Both the position numbers and the translations under genes were made by a program. From Rhynochetos jubatus (Eukaryota; Chordata; Aves; Eurypygiformes; Rhynochetidae), in contig CM050666.1 in assembly GCA_027574665.1 (NCBI GenBank), positions 4,402,001-4,466,000 of the forward strand: a stretch of 64,000 bases of DNA, written 5' to 3'. This document shows, piece by piece, positions 42,495-56,200 of this stretch (positions are counted from its first letter, which is position 1; each line of letters starts with the position of its first letter). The notes below the pieces were generated by a model, which worked only from the letters and a program-made list of their open reading frames with translations, was not told the DNA's origin and made no database searches.

Positions 42495-44732
42495 ACCACA
42501 CACACCCGTCCCATCCCCTCTGTTACTCCTGGCGACACAGACAAAGTGTCTAAAGACAGGGCTTAGGGGGAGCCAAGGAGGAATTAGCTCAACAGGATGG
42601 TTTGCTCAGAGAGGAGACGACCAACCGAGGAAGTTGGTTTTATCTCCCCCCCCCCCGCCATGGGTCAAAGCCTTGTAATCTGGCGTGGGGAGCCCGGCGC
42701 TCCCCTCCGCGGCCGGGGCACTGATAAGGGGGCTGGCCGCGCTCCGGCCCTTTGTTCGGGGCAGGGCTCCTTTCCCGGCCCCCCTTGGGCGGCTCAGCTG
42801 GGAGGGCGGCGGGGGGCTGTGGGGCTGGCAGCGAGGAGGCCCTGGAAGGAAAGGGAGGCTCCCTGCCTGCCCAAGCCAAACAAAACCCATATATATATCA
42901 ACTACAGTGTTCTTGGGGTGGTGCCGGTGGGTTCTCCCTGCAGCCTCCCCTCCACCTGCCCACACGGGGGGACCCCGCCGTGGAGCTGCTGCCCCCTCTC
43001 CTTCCCCTGCTTGGGCGGGCTTCCCTATCCAGTGAGGAAGGAGGTGGAGGAAGGCTCAGGCCTGAGGTAGTTCTCAGCAGATGTGTTTAGCGATGTCTTT
43101 CACTGACTGCCCTTCATCGCTGCCTGCAGACCCCCATAGCCCCTCTCTAGGGCAGGGCCCCATGAAAAGCTGATTTTTCCTTTGGGGAAAAAAGCAAATT
43201 CCTCCTCGAGTAGCATAGAAAGCAATCGCTACAAGCTTTTACTGGTACTTACGGGCAGGTGGGATGGCTCCGTTGCGCTTGACAGGGTGAAATCATGGGC
43301 TTGTTTTTTCAAATGGAGAAAGGTTATTTAACAGCCCGGATAAATCCTGGGTGCTTTCCTGGATTCCTAAGTAGGAAGCTCCTAAACCTGTGTGAAATGA
43401 TCATGTTTCCTCCGTCCATCAGTTGGCAAGGGAGACGCAGAGAGCAGAGGTAGGCTGGAGAAGAAAGAGTGTTTTGCCGTAACTAGGCAGAAAAGAAAAT
43501 ACTTCCCTGCCCTTTAAAATAGGAGCTGTTGGCACAACCAGGACAAGCAAACTGAATCCAAAATGCGTCCTTGCCAAATTATGCCTTAAATTATAACTCC
43601 GCTGTGGATGCTATAAAATCAAGTTTAACTTCTGCTTGATGGATTCGGAGAAAGAATATAATATTAATAGAATGGGGAGTTAATAAAACAGGACACACTG
43701 CTCGCTTTAAAGGCATTTCCCTATAAGAAAACAGATCTGAATTTAACTGCTTTCCTTTGAAGAAAAATAAGACTGTTTTATAGGAAAAAAAAAAAAAATT
43801 ATCATGCAAATAAAACCAGAGCAAAGCAGAAACATGTAAGTACAGTAGTTTGGGAAAACTGCCATATTAGGAGGAGCAGGAATATTTGATTGTAAATCAA
43901 CAACATCTGGTTGATAAGAAATGACATCTGCGTATCCGTCTCTGTCAAAACACACGCACTGACAAATGCACGAATCCCTACAGACGCACACGCGCTTGCA
44001 TCCCAGCAGACACATGCACACGCGCACAGACACCACTCCATACTTTACACACCCCCCTACACATTTTACACACACTTACATCCTTCTCTTCCCCCCCCAC
44101 TCCAACACACACATTCCTCTTGCTGCACTGAATCATTGGGGGAACGAATAAAGAGTGGCTGTAGCCCCAAGATAAAGACCCAACTGAGAAAGATAGAGCC
44201 ATAAAAATAAACCAGGGAATGATCTACCCTAAATGGCATCTCCCTCCAGGGAAGGGAATAAAATTTGTAGCTTGCCCCAGTGCAGACGGAGGATAATACC
44301 GACGTGCAGCTGATGCTCTTGCAGATGCTGGCTGCGTGACGGGGTAACATCCTTCATCTGAGTCGCGTGGCAAGTGGGGTCTTTTCCAAAGGCAGGAACC
44401 CGAATTCAGCTTTCACAGCTGAGATGTCGCTTGGCCAAACATATTTTCACGTTGCAATGCAGACTGCATTTCCCGTTGCCACAAACGATGTCTGCCTGCA
44501 TCGAGCTGCCCAAGGAGGGTCTGCCTGTCCATCCCCATGTCTCTTTGACAGTGCACTACCTATTTTTTCCCCATTTACCTCCATCTCTCTCTGCCTTCCA
44601 CCCACCACTTGCAGCGCATCCTTCATGCAAACTTTTTTGCCTGTGCAATCACACAGTTTGTATACGCCAACATTTTACACATAGGTTTTATACACCCATG
44701 TATTTTATACACACATATATATACATAAATTT

Positions 44733-44780
44733 ATATATACATATTATATATACGTATACATATATATAATATGTATATAT
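44733..44780. repeat. 48-base TA-rich inverted repeat
   Basis: The sequence is its own reverse complement about the centre 44756/44757 except at the pair 44753/44760, giving 23 of 24 pairs. It lies within a longer TATA/ACAT-type simple repeat (about 44700-44790). Confidence 0.85.
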
Positions 44781-45789
44781 GTGTATGGCAACCTATACAC
44801 ACGTATTCTAGGTTGCCAGGGCTATGTTATAGGTGAATTATATTACAGCATTAATTGTACGACTTGCCCTAAACACATTCGAGTCTATGCTTACACAGCT
44901 TATAGAAATACCTGCCTGATTTCAGATCCGTCAATTTATTTCAATAGCACAGCTGCAATCCCAATGTGGGGCTTGTGCTTATTTCCCCTGATATTTTAGA
45001 CAGCCTGAAAAGATATTTAAGCACACTGGGATCTCCCCCTCCCCAGCCCTACTCCCCAAAAAGAGGCTTAAGCTACGAAGAAAGTTTTGTTAAAGTTTTC
45101 AGTGAGGTTGTCAGCAGCTCAGTCGACCACCTCCCCCCTCTCTGCAACCCTGCAAAAATACCCCAGAAATATTGAGGTGTTAAAATAGGTCACATGCACA
45201 TTTCATTTCCTTGCCATTTACACAATGGGTGCTTGCAAGCAGGTTGATTCCCAAATATTAACTTTCCCTGCCGTTAAGCACCATTTTGCTGTAGCTTAAA
45301 TCATTGTGTTACTAGCTCATATTTATTAGGTACTAGCTCTCTGCTTAGGACCAGGAAATGAACCCTAATAGACAGAAATAATTAAGGTTCTGCCCTCATG
45401 AGGGTTCTTTCAAAAGCAAGAATTCACAACAATTATTCTCATTAATTTTTACAACCTACTTTCCCCGTTAGCTGGACTTGGGCTTTATATTGGTTTCCCC
45501 CCCTCAGGATATCCGGTTTTATGCTGATTCCCCCACCCCTCCCCTTAAGTTATTTAACATTCTTGGTAGCCCAGATTCTTTTTAAGGAAACATTAGCCCC
45601 AGCTGGGATGCTATAGGCACCCAGAAATGCTATGTGCACCATGGTGAAGCGGAGGAACGGGGAAGGGCCTGGCTGAAGACTAACCTGATGCACTCCCAGA
45701 TAGCCGGTGAGACATGCTGGTGGCATTTTGGAATATACAGGTTCATCCCACCCCCAGAAAGACCCCTGTACTAAAAGAGTACTGTTAAG

Positions 45790-47170
45790 TTGGTCAAGTC
45801 AACTGGTGCTCCATCCTGCCAGAGTTTGGAGACCTGCCTGCGTGACTCTCCTCTGAGTTTTGCTGCTCTATTGAGGCACCTTGTAGCTGCTGCTGGAGAT
45901 GGGCAGGTCCTTGGGCTTGGGGTGTTTTGCTCTTAGAGCTCAGTTCTCCTTGTCCTTGGTTGCAGGTAGCCATCTCTATCACTTCAGTAGCGGCCACCAA
46001 TGTAGTGGCCTGTGTGGCATCCCATGGAGTGCCTCCATGCAGAGACTGGACCTGGTCAAGTCTCCTGAAGCAGTAGTGCAGGGCTGTGTCCCCCAGACTC
46101 TTCCTGCCTGGCCTGAGGCCATTGGCCGTGTGTCTTCCCACCTCCATGGCAAGAAGGGGCAGCCCCTCTCCATACTCAGGGCAGGCTCTTCCCCAGAGAG
46201 GGGTCCTCGAAGTGCTGAGACAGGCAGGGCCCCCTGGGGTTAAGTGAGGTGAGACCATGTATCTCCTCTTCCTTGCCAGGACTGGTAGCTTCTGTGCATC
46301 CCTTGGTCGCTTGGGGACTGCAGGGAGCTCTTCTCTCACTGATGGTCTCTGGGGCTTCTCACATCTCTGCCTACAAATGCTTAGCCCTGTTCCAGGCTTC
46401 GGTAGGAGAGTGCTTCCTTCAGGAGGCCTTGTGTCCCTCACAACCAGTGTCTGATGCAGTCCTGTCTCCCTCTGCCCCTTTGTCCTCAGTCAGCCCCTGG
46501 TCCCTTGTGGCTCTCAATCCAGACCCCCTCCCCAAGCTCTGCAAACATACCCTATCTCTCTTCAGCCTCACTCCTGCCTCCCAACCCACCGCTTTTCCTC
46601 CCTATCACTGTGCAAGGTTTCTCTTCTCATCCTCCATTCTTGTCTCCCAGTTCAGCCAACAGCCTCCTCAATGAGCCCCTCTGTCTTGCCCCAGTACCTC
46701 TGACCAGCCCCTGGCTCTTAGTCCCTCCCATTTCCTTCCCTGGCTTCTGGGTTTGACATCTTCTTCCCTCCACCAGCAGCCCCCCCCTTTCCCTGGCCTT
46801 TACCTTGGGCTCTGAGTCCCAGCTCCCTATCCAGCTCCTCTGTTTAGCCCAGCCAGATGTGCGTAGTCTCAGCAGGCACCTTGTCTTCATCTATTTCTTT
46901 CCTTCCCACTTCTCTGGTTTGGCTTCCTCCTCCACCCTGACTTGGTTTCCACCTGGAGTACGTGAGAGTGCAAAAGAAAAAGGCTCTGTGCTTTCAGGCC
47001 TGAAGCCCAGCCTCCTGGTTGCTCCCAGCACAGCCAGCTGCAGCTGTGGCAGGGATGGTCCTGGCCCGGCTCTGACATGCTGAGCAGGACCATGGTGACC
47101 TCCAGCGCAGGGCCAGCATGTCCTCCCTAGCATGGGGAGGTCCATGAGTGCTCAGGTCAAGGGTAATCAC
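45790..47170 (-). mobile_element. possible minus-strand repeat element, unclassified
   Basis: This 1.4-kb stretch differs from its surroundings. It has few CG dinucleotides, a strong excess of pyrimidines on the + strand over 46430-46930, recurring AGCCCCTGG and TCTCCCAG-like phrases, and a 215-codon open frame on the minus strand (46441 to 45794). The predicted protein shows no motif I can assign. The appearance suggests an old inserted repeat or a degenerate minisatellite; no terminal repeats or target duplications were found. Confidence 0.3.
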
Positions 47171-50100
47171 CTCCATGTCTTCAGCACTAAGTGGGGTGAC
47201 CTGAGTGGTGGCTTTTTTTTCCCATTCAGGTTTTTAAGTTGCCTGAGTGGGGTAGATTTTCACAAGAAGAGAGATCAGAAACTAAGGACCACCACTGCAG
47301 AATGTGAAGTTCCTGTTACAAAATGCCCAGCCTTTAGGACAGTTTCAGAAGAGCCCAGGAGGGTCAGGGTGGTGTGTTTTCCCTTAGTTTCAGTGCTCAA
47401 AAAAGCCCCACCCACGGGACCAGGTTGGTTGATAGCAAAATAAGTAAATAAAATGGAGCCCAGGGCATATACCTGGTGTGGAACGTGTCAGGCCTGACAA
47501 AGTTTTGTAAAGTTAGAAGCAATTGAGAAAAATCTATAGCAAGTGCTTGACAAAAAGTGGTATTAAGTGGTAGTTTTGACCCTGGCCATAACAACGTGCC
47601 TGTAGTCACAAATACCCATATAAGGATGTGGCTATACAAAAAAAAAAAAGCATCTTTCCTCGACCTAACTATATGCAAAGCTAAATTTTATCATGCTGGA
47701 GCTAAAGATGCCGTTGGAAACGTTTCAGCAGAAGTGCTTTGTGGTCAGTTAGCCCAGAGAAAGGAGTGCAGAAGAGCGGCGCTGAGATTTCATTGGAAAC
47801 TGTCGTTTCCCGTTAAAGTGAAGACGAACCCATAGGTCAGACAAGCCCTGAAAAGTGTAAATCTGGGAGGCTTCACCCTGGAAAGCTCTCGTCTCAGAAG
47901 AGTCTGCAGCAGCTTCAGTGGGCAGAAGCAAACTTTGCCAGCAGTTTCTTTCAGTAACAAATACATAAACAGTGCCCTGCAGTTTGATTGAATCTGTGCT
48001 ATATAATTTAGCCCTGGGCACTCTGTCTTAATGACCTTGCAGGACATTGTGGTTTTTTTTTTTTTATTTTTCATGATGTAATTGTCATTTGACTTTCTGA
48101 CAGCTTTTTCTTCCTCCCCTGCAATAAGTTACAGTCAATTAAACAGAGTTTCGCTATGGCAAAGTTGATCCAGAAGATTATTTCCACCCATTTGTTTGCT
48201 TTTCCACCTCTGAAATAGTTTGTAAGTCAGACAAAAACTGGCCAAACAAAATAACTTCCACGGGCTGTTTTCTAAAGCAGGGATTCACCAACTTTTTCTC
48301 TATTTTCTATTTTGTTGTGTACAGTTTTGTTAAATCTGTCTTGGACTCTCTTGGCTTAGTGTTAGAGCTGAGGCCATGAGTTATCATCTAGGGAAACATT
48401 TTTCTGAAAGCTCCTGCTGAAATCCATGTGAAGTACACCAAAGAGCAGAGACTTAATTAAAAACCTTCCATAGTCCCTGCATTCTAGATGCCATCAATCC
48501 ATCAGATCTCCAGTTTTAAGGAGGCTGAAGTTAGCTGGTCTTCACTTGGGGCTTTCTGCCACCAACACATACGTTAACACCTTTGCTTGTAGGAGTGTTC
48601 CTGATGCGAGCTAAGGGACTTCTCTGCTCATAAAGCAATGTACTTGCAAGATCAAGGTCCTATATGATATTTTGTCCAACATTTTGTGGGTGATTAAATG
48701 CTTGATTCATCAAACAGGGCATTCATCTGAGATCCTTAAATGAAGGGCTAGCATGATGACAGCTCATTCTCTGGTGAATGGAGACTGCTGGGCACCTGCG
48801 AAGGCAATGCTGCCCACCTCAGAGCCCCAGTGCCCTCTGGCAGTCCCCATCGCCCCCCATTGATTCCAGCAGGAACGCTGGGAGACGAGGTTCCCAGTGC
48901 AGGCGCCTTGGTTAAAATGCCTTCGGTTAGGTTGGGATGAATCCGGCCCTTTGTACGTTTGTGTGCTGGTGCCAATACTGTAAATCCTCGCTCAGTGAAG
49001 GACTTCACTTGTGCGAGCAAATATTGCCATTGGGTTCGGCAAGTGAGGACAACTCGTACATTTAGTGTGCTTCAGTATGCAAATTGCACAGAAACATTCA
49101 AAAAGTTGAGTAATGCCTATTATTCATTGTAAAAGTGCCACCACTCTCCGGTGGACACCGATCGGCAGTTTCTATGCAAAATACACAGCTGGTAGGCTAA
49201 TCATTCAGGGCTTTTAATTATAAAATGTGCCCCTGTTTTACTGCTAGAGAACAGCTCAAATGGCAAATTGGACCAAGTAGATTTTTTGTTCACCCTTCTC
49301 TTTGTAATCGGAAATGTGTGACAAAAAAACCATGCAATACCCTGTTCATGTGCTAAATTAGGTGTTGATTTGATGGAAATGCCCGTGGGGACCAGCAGAG
49401 GGGTGATGGGGTCTTTGTGTGAGATTTGGGGCTGAATTAGGTAAAAATGGCAAATAAGCAAATGGCCTTTTGTAAAAAAATATGCTATAAGACCAGAAAA
49501 TAGCAAAATACTCTGGTCATGCAGACACCTGGCCAGGTTTGCTGTTGACACGAGCTGAGCCAGATTTTTCCCTTTGAATTTTGGCAAAGGGGTAGGTGCA
49601 GTTGTGTGTGCTTGACTTGGTGAACGTGAACCTGTCTCTGTTCTCCCACCATTAATCTTGAACTCTTTCCTTCCCATTGGCCAACTTTCAATAGGAAGGA
49701 AGGATAGTGTTTCCATAAAATGAAGTGAGCATTTATTATCACGGGGTTGTCCCTCCTCTGGGGCAAGCGCAAGTGGCTCTCCTGACTCCTGGCTGAGGTC
49801 TCGGACTGCCAGGCAGTGATGAAGAAAGAGAAGAAGGGGAACTGTTGCCTCTTCTGCCTGAATATTAGGGAATTGAAGATAATCACACCTGATCCAGACT
49901 CAGGGTTGCTCTGCAAAGACACCAAAGCGCTTGCATCAAATTTGGCATGGCAGGGTGAATTTGCACAAGATCAGCAGGGCATTTGAGGGTGTTCCCAGTC
50001 CACAATTGATATTTGCCTAAATGACAACCCCTGGCTTGAGAAAACCTACTCACCTAAGCCCTCAGGAGAGATATGTGAAGGAGGGGATTGCACCTCTTTG

Positions 50101-50844
50101 AGCAACGCAGTTGCCTTGGATAATGGTATGTTCTATACAGAAGCTGCTTTAAGTGCTAAACTTACACGTAGTAGGAGGACCAAAGTTAGGAGTCCAAGGG
50201 AGATTCATCCCAGCAAATTTAAGATGCTGAAAGTAGCCCAGCAAATTAGCAGACTAATCCTTAATTCCTTCTAGAATCAATGGGGAGACATTCCTCCAGG
50301 GCACTATGGTCAAAGGGCGAGTTGCCCTCCAAGTACCTTAGGTAGTTAGCTCATGCACTGCTTAGAGGTGTGGGGCTGGCTGGGGAAGAACATCAGATGC
50401 AGAGCACCTAGAGTACATTGAGCTGATCTGAAATATGGAAAGGGAAGCAGTCTGAGTGAGAGGATCCAGGGTCTGAGGGGTAAGGATTCGGTCATGGCTG
50501 CACAATGATGAGAAAATGCTTGTTGGTGTCTGTGTTCAGGCAATACAACTTTCATTCCTGGTACTCTGGTCAGTGCAGCCCTTTCTGTCCCAAGAGCAAA
50601 AAGAGAGTAAATAACTCTAAGAAAGTAGATTTTCTGAAGAAAGAAATTAGTGTGTGTGTGCAGTCCCACGTGTTAGTTACGGGACAAGCCTGGGAGAAGC
50701 GAGAGGTTGTTGACAGGAGGTATTTTTCCAGTGGAGAGATCCAGGGAAGACCCATCTGGAGTGGCCAATGGCTGAGCTGAAGGATGACTTGTGTTCCTGA
50801 AAGCTGTGTTTTCCCCCACATCCCTATTGGCTTGGGTTTAATAA

Positions 50845-51006
<162 letters not shown>

Positions 51007-52284
51007 TAACACGTGCCTCCGTCGTGGGGACTCACTCAGGACTGTGAGAGCTGCCTGGGCTTTGCTTTGCATTTCTCTTGTGACTTGAGTCAGGACTTAG
51101 TGGCAGTCCCTTCTCTGGCATCTGCATGCGTGTTTTACGTCAAGCTGTTGAAATAACATCAGGACGTGGGGCCAAAATCCAGGACTTGCCACTCTGAGGT
51201 GAATGCCTTAACTGTTGGGTTACAGAGGCAGGATCTCACTTGTGGGTTGTCCTCTCAGCCACAGGGATGTTGTATTTCTTTCTGACATGTCCTCATCCAG
51301 AACAACCTCTAGCTTTGTGGTAAACAGATGTCTCTGTGGCTGTGTGTGGGTTTAAACCTGTTTAAAGCAACAAGAGGCTTGGACTAGCTCTGAGAAGCTC
51401 TGGTCATCAGGCTGGTGGAAGAGCTGTTGGTTATTTGTTTCCCCAGGTGGCAATACCTTAAAGACAAAACTCACAGCCTTGTTTTGGCAGCAGGTTTGTT
51501 AAGGATGCTCTGATCTTGGTGTGGAGACCGGTGTTGTGCTGGTTTCTGGCTTTTGGAGGGTCTTTGGCAGGAGGGAATGTTTGCCTGGTCGGTTCTGGAT
51601 GTGCAGAGCAAGGGTGTAGATGTGGTGGTTTCAGGCTGAAGAAGGAAGGTATTAGAAAATGTTGGGATCTCCTGGGCAAGGTGGCTCAAGAGGTCTTTTT
51701 GAATCTCAGTTTTGGATGTAAGTACATAAGCTGAAAATCAAGCTAAATCCTGTTTAAAAATCCTGTTTAAAGTCCTTTTCTAAATGTCAGGTCCTGCCAG
51801 TAATTAACTTCATGCCTTTCACTTTACTTGGAACTTCATCTATGTGTCAAGCTGCTTCCTGGTGCAAATGTTTTGCAGGAACAGTGCCATACCCATGATT
51901 ATACCTAAGACAAATGTAGATGTTCAATATAGCATTTTCCATCTAGGGAGGCAGGAGTGACTCACATCTCTTGTTCACCAGGATCAGCACAGCTGGCTCT
52001 CAGTGGAGGGACCCACGTTGTGACCTTCTGCTGGGAGGGCTCTCTCCACAGCCCGCCTGGGAGCCGGCTGTAGGTGGTCATTGCAGGCTGGAGTGCAGAT
52101 GCCGATGCAGACGTAGAAGCCTCTTCTGGCTGCCATAGTATGGCTCTCCATAGGCGTGCAAATCTCGCTGACGGGCAACAAATAATGCCTGTTATCCCTC
52201 AAATGCTTATAGCCGTAGCCCTACTCAAATGGGCAAATGTAGTCCTGTGTACAAATATTTTCAGGCTCAGACCCAGAGAAGCCA

Positions 52285-52318
52285 ATATATATATATATGT
52301 ATATAAATGTATATATAA
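52285..52318. repeat. TA-rich simple repeat
   Basis: Alternating TA with GTA interruptions, in TBX5 intron 7. Confidence 0.8.
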
Positions 52319-52963
52319 CACTCTTCTCAATCTAAATCATCTCTGTGGTCTTCTGAATGTGTCCTGTGTTCCCTGCCTGCCCTTTCCAATGACAGCACAG
52401 ATCCTGGCATCATATGTCAATATTTATTTATTTATGGGTACACTACCACTTGAAATAGCTTCCCCCCAGCTCCCTCCCATGCCAACCTCCCAGTCTCTAC
52501 TGCAACTTGAGTAACGATGTCCCCCGCACATTTTTGCTGCTAAACTACCCTTTCATTGCGGTCAATGGAAAGATTTGAAGGTTTGCATTCATCGTGGGGT
52601 TTTTTTGGAGCGGGAGGGAGGAGGTAAAACAGTGAGGACTATTAGAAGGGCTCCGTGCCATATGAAGAGCATGGCATCTAGCCATGTGGAGCGTGTGCTA
52701 AAAATTGCTTGGCATTTTTATGCAGGCCTGCGGTCATAGCCATAGATGATACAGTGAACAGAAACATTTGGAATATATAAATACACCCGCTCAGTCCTGG
52801 CAGGGTTGAAAGGGTTAAAATCCACAGCATTGACTTTAGAGGATAATTTCTGATGCTCAGTTCCTTAATAACTCACTCTCCGTACTGATAGCATAGGAAT
52901 GACTGTGTACCTTTACAAAGATGTCATTCTGAAAGGGAGAGCAGGATAAGATTATGATAGTAA

Positions 52964-53185
52964 AATAAAGACCCATTCAAAGCTGAAAACATTAGACAAA
53001 TATGTGCCCACTTTTGTGGGCTTTTATATACATATGGATATATATAAAATTATATATATAAAAATATATGAAAACATATAAAACCCCTCATCTATATAAA
53101 AAATGAATTGCACCTATAAGATAAAGAACCATTCAGGATTGAGGGTGTTAGAGAAGTATGACCTACCTTTGTGAATTTATCTTGG
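52964..53185 (+). repeat. diverged direct duplication with TA-rich spacer
   Basis: The segments starting at 52964 (AATAAAGACCCATTCA) and 53120 (GATAAAGAACCATTCA) align over roughly 60 bases, with many transition differences. A TA-rich repeat separates them, and the offset is about 156 bases. It is probably an old local duplication. Confidence 0.45.
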
Positions 53186-53189
53186 TTTA

Positions 53190-53270
53190 ATATATAAATG
53201 CATATTAAAATATAATTAAATACATATTCAAATACATTTTAATATATAAATGTATGCATGTGTGTGCATA
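53190..53270. repeat. TA/ATTAAA-rich simple repeat
   Basis: Repeated TATAAAT, ATTAAAAT and ACATATTT phrases, in TBX5 intron 7. Confidence 0.7.
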
Positions 53271-56200
53271 TGTAGTGGAGTTGTTTCTCAGTGATGTGCC
53301 CACTCCCCAGCTGGCAGGTATGAGCAAGTCTAACTTGGCTGTGAGGAGCAATGTCTATCTATGCCCTTGGAGAACATGACGGGACCTATTTTTAGTGCTA
53401 TTCCTTCATTATAGAAAAAAAAAAGTAGCTGGAAAAAACACACTTTTTAAAAACACTGTACAGCCTTTTGTACTGGAAACTGGTGACCTGACATTCATCA
53501 GGTCACTGATCATCTCATTAAAGGGTATAGCCATGGAGGGAATGAATTTTTCATGCTGAGGAAAGCCTCGGTGCCTCTATGTTTTCTTTATTTAAATCTC
53601 AAATGTTTCTTAATGCTCTTGTAGGGCTATCGCAGAGAGGCATCTCCTAGCTGAAAGCAGCCCTGGGAGAAGCAAACCCCCCATCAGAGAAGGCTGAGAG
53701 GGAGCACTGACCCAGCTGGGTGCCCGAGCTGGCTTGTGGCATCCTGGTTTTGGGGAAGGCTGGCCCCAGCTATGAGCAAAGTGTGTCCCTCTGCTCAACT
53801 CCCTATGCTTAGAGCAGCCTTGGAGGCCTGAGCCCTGGTGAAGGTGTGCTTCCAGCACCAACGACCACCTCACTGGACCTTCAGGTCCTAATGTATTGTG
53901 TGGGGTTTGGATCAGATGGGAGGAGGTGTGAGGTGGTTGAAGATGTCATCTAGAAGCAGTGTCCCCAGGCTGGACTGGTGTCTAGGCTCTCTCTGCACAA
54001 AACAGAGTGTGATGAACACGTTCAGAGAGGAAAGCTGATTTCCTTTGGGAGCTCACCCCACAGACGGCAGGGTGAGTGAGAAGCCCTCCCTCTACCTGCC
54101 TCACCTGCAGAGTTGGAATGATTTGCTTTAGAGTAGATGCCTGCCATTTAAATAGCTAAAAGAAAGAATTACCATCTGGCCAGCTCTGGTGGTCTCCTTG
54201 CACCTTTGGCTGCCGGATGATGGGAGGGAGGCCAGTTTGCTGGGTCCAAAATCATTTCAGTCACGTCAAAGTAGGTCTTGCAGTGGGGTGAGGTAGAAGT
54301 AGGTCGAGGTGTTGGTGGAGACTTGGCCTGATGATTCATCCATTGAACACCTAGCCTTGGCAAATAGTAAAGGCTGAGAGGAAGGAAGAAAAAGCAAGAA
54401 GGAAAGACAATTCCCAGCTCCAAGAGTGAGCTCAGAGCGAGGTCTCAGGTGCCTTGTTGAGGAGTCTCCCTCCATCTCTGCTTGCCTTCATGTGCTCTGG
54501 CCAAGCAAGAGCAATGCATTGGCCAAGTGACCTCTGGAGACAGGAGCTTTGCAGAGTGGATGGGGATGTCTTTGTGAGTTCACCCCTCTCCATGGCTTTC
54601 CCCTTCACAAGGCCTTCGAGTTGGTTTTTCTCCTCCTATTTCCCAGAAGAAAAGTTAATAAGTCTGTTCAGGTAGAAAACTTTATTCAGTAGTGATATTA
54701 AGCCTTTCAGCAGCAGATGATTTCATTCAAAAAGAATAGCCACGAGCTCCAGAGAGAACCAAATTCCAGCAAACACAGACTTCTGATACATGTTCATTTC
54801 CCCCCACCGCCTTTCTTTCCTGAGACACACGGGACCCCTTTAGCAGTTTCTTTGACAGGATGAGTGCTCTGAGAAAACAGGTTTTTTAAGAGTTTCTGAG
54901 CATGAGATCAAGTTTGTTATTTCCTTGATTTAAAAAGGAAAAAAAAAAAAAAAAGGGAAAACACACTAGAAAAAAATGTGTAGAGGGATGTGAGTTATAC
55001 TGCATCTGTATCCTGTGGTCACGCTGAAATTGAAAAACATAAATCAGGTTAAAAATTGTGTAGTTGTGATACTGGGAATTTTAGGCAAAGTATTCCTTTC
55101 AGATCTCTTGCCCCTCTGTACTGTAAAAATTCCTTTTGTCTCCACTTAGAACTTCTGCCTGTGCCAAGAGGAATTTGGTGTGGAGAGCAAGAGCAAAACA
55201 CGCAGCAGAAATCCGCAGAGGGTGAAGCTTATGCAGAGAGACGATGAGATCTGCATTGCAGATACCAGTGTAGGACTTTGCCCTTAAAATTCCCCATGCA
55301 TGAGAGTCAATGGGGCTGTACTAATGAACTATAGCTATTGGGTGATTTTGGGGGTTGCATGCAAGTTGAGGCTGTTTTTTTAAAATCTGTGACTGCTAAA
55401 AGACAGCAGGGAAGAAGTGTCTGTGAGTCTGGGGCTAGAGCACTGTGAAAGAGCAATTCTGTTAAACCCTTGAACCAATTTTTGCTGATCATCTGTGACT
55501 CCCATTGTCTCCAGCAGTTATTTTGGGTGCTGAAGAGCTTCTGGAAGTCTCAGGCCCTAGTTACTATTCATTCAAATTAACGAAATTTAGTCCTTGAAGC
55601 GTCTTATTGGGAAAACTTTTGAGAGGAAAGATGATTATGTGAAAGGGTGGCTCTTACCTCCCTTGATGAGTATTGTGGGCCCTTTCAAAGTGGGACAAAG
55701 ATCCAGAATGATCCACTTGACAAAGAAAAGAGTGGCAGTGTAGTTCAACGTTATGTATATGTTTTCTCCGTCAAAGATCATGATCCATAGTTTGTTGCCT
55801 TTGGCATTAATCCACAGTAATCTTCCTGGCTCCAAAGGAATTATTCCAAAGATTTCCTGGTGTAACTGAGAACAGAAACCAGGCCAGACACAAAGGACAT
55901 AAAATCAGTATCACAATTCAGAGCTGGCATAACGGAGAAGATGGTGCATTTTGGGGTGCCAGTAGAATAAATGGAAGAGCGTCTAGGCTCCAAAAGAGTT
56001 GTCTAGCCTGGCATGCTAACGTCAGCTGTACTGACAGGCACCCATCTGACTAATGCAAGTAGGTCTCAGTCCACTGCAAATGACCTTGCTCTTCTTGCGT
56101 CTTCTCATTGTATCTTTACATCCACTTTCATTTCCCATGTTCTGTCACTGAAATCTCCCAAGAGACACAAGCTGTCTGAAACAGTTTCAGTGTGAGACTT

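Noticed and set aside
43950-44110. CRISPR-like array from recurring ACACAC and ACGCAC phrases
   Set aside because: It is an irregular CA-rich microsatellite with no repeat-spacer pattern, in a vertebrate intron.
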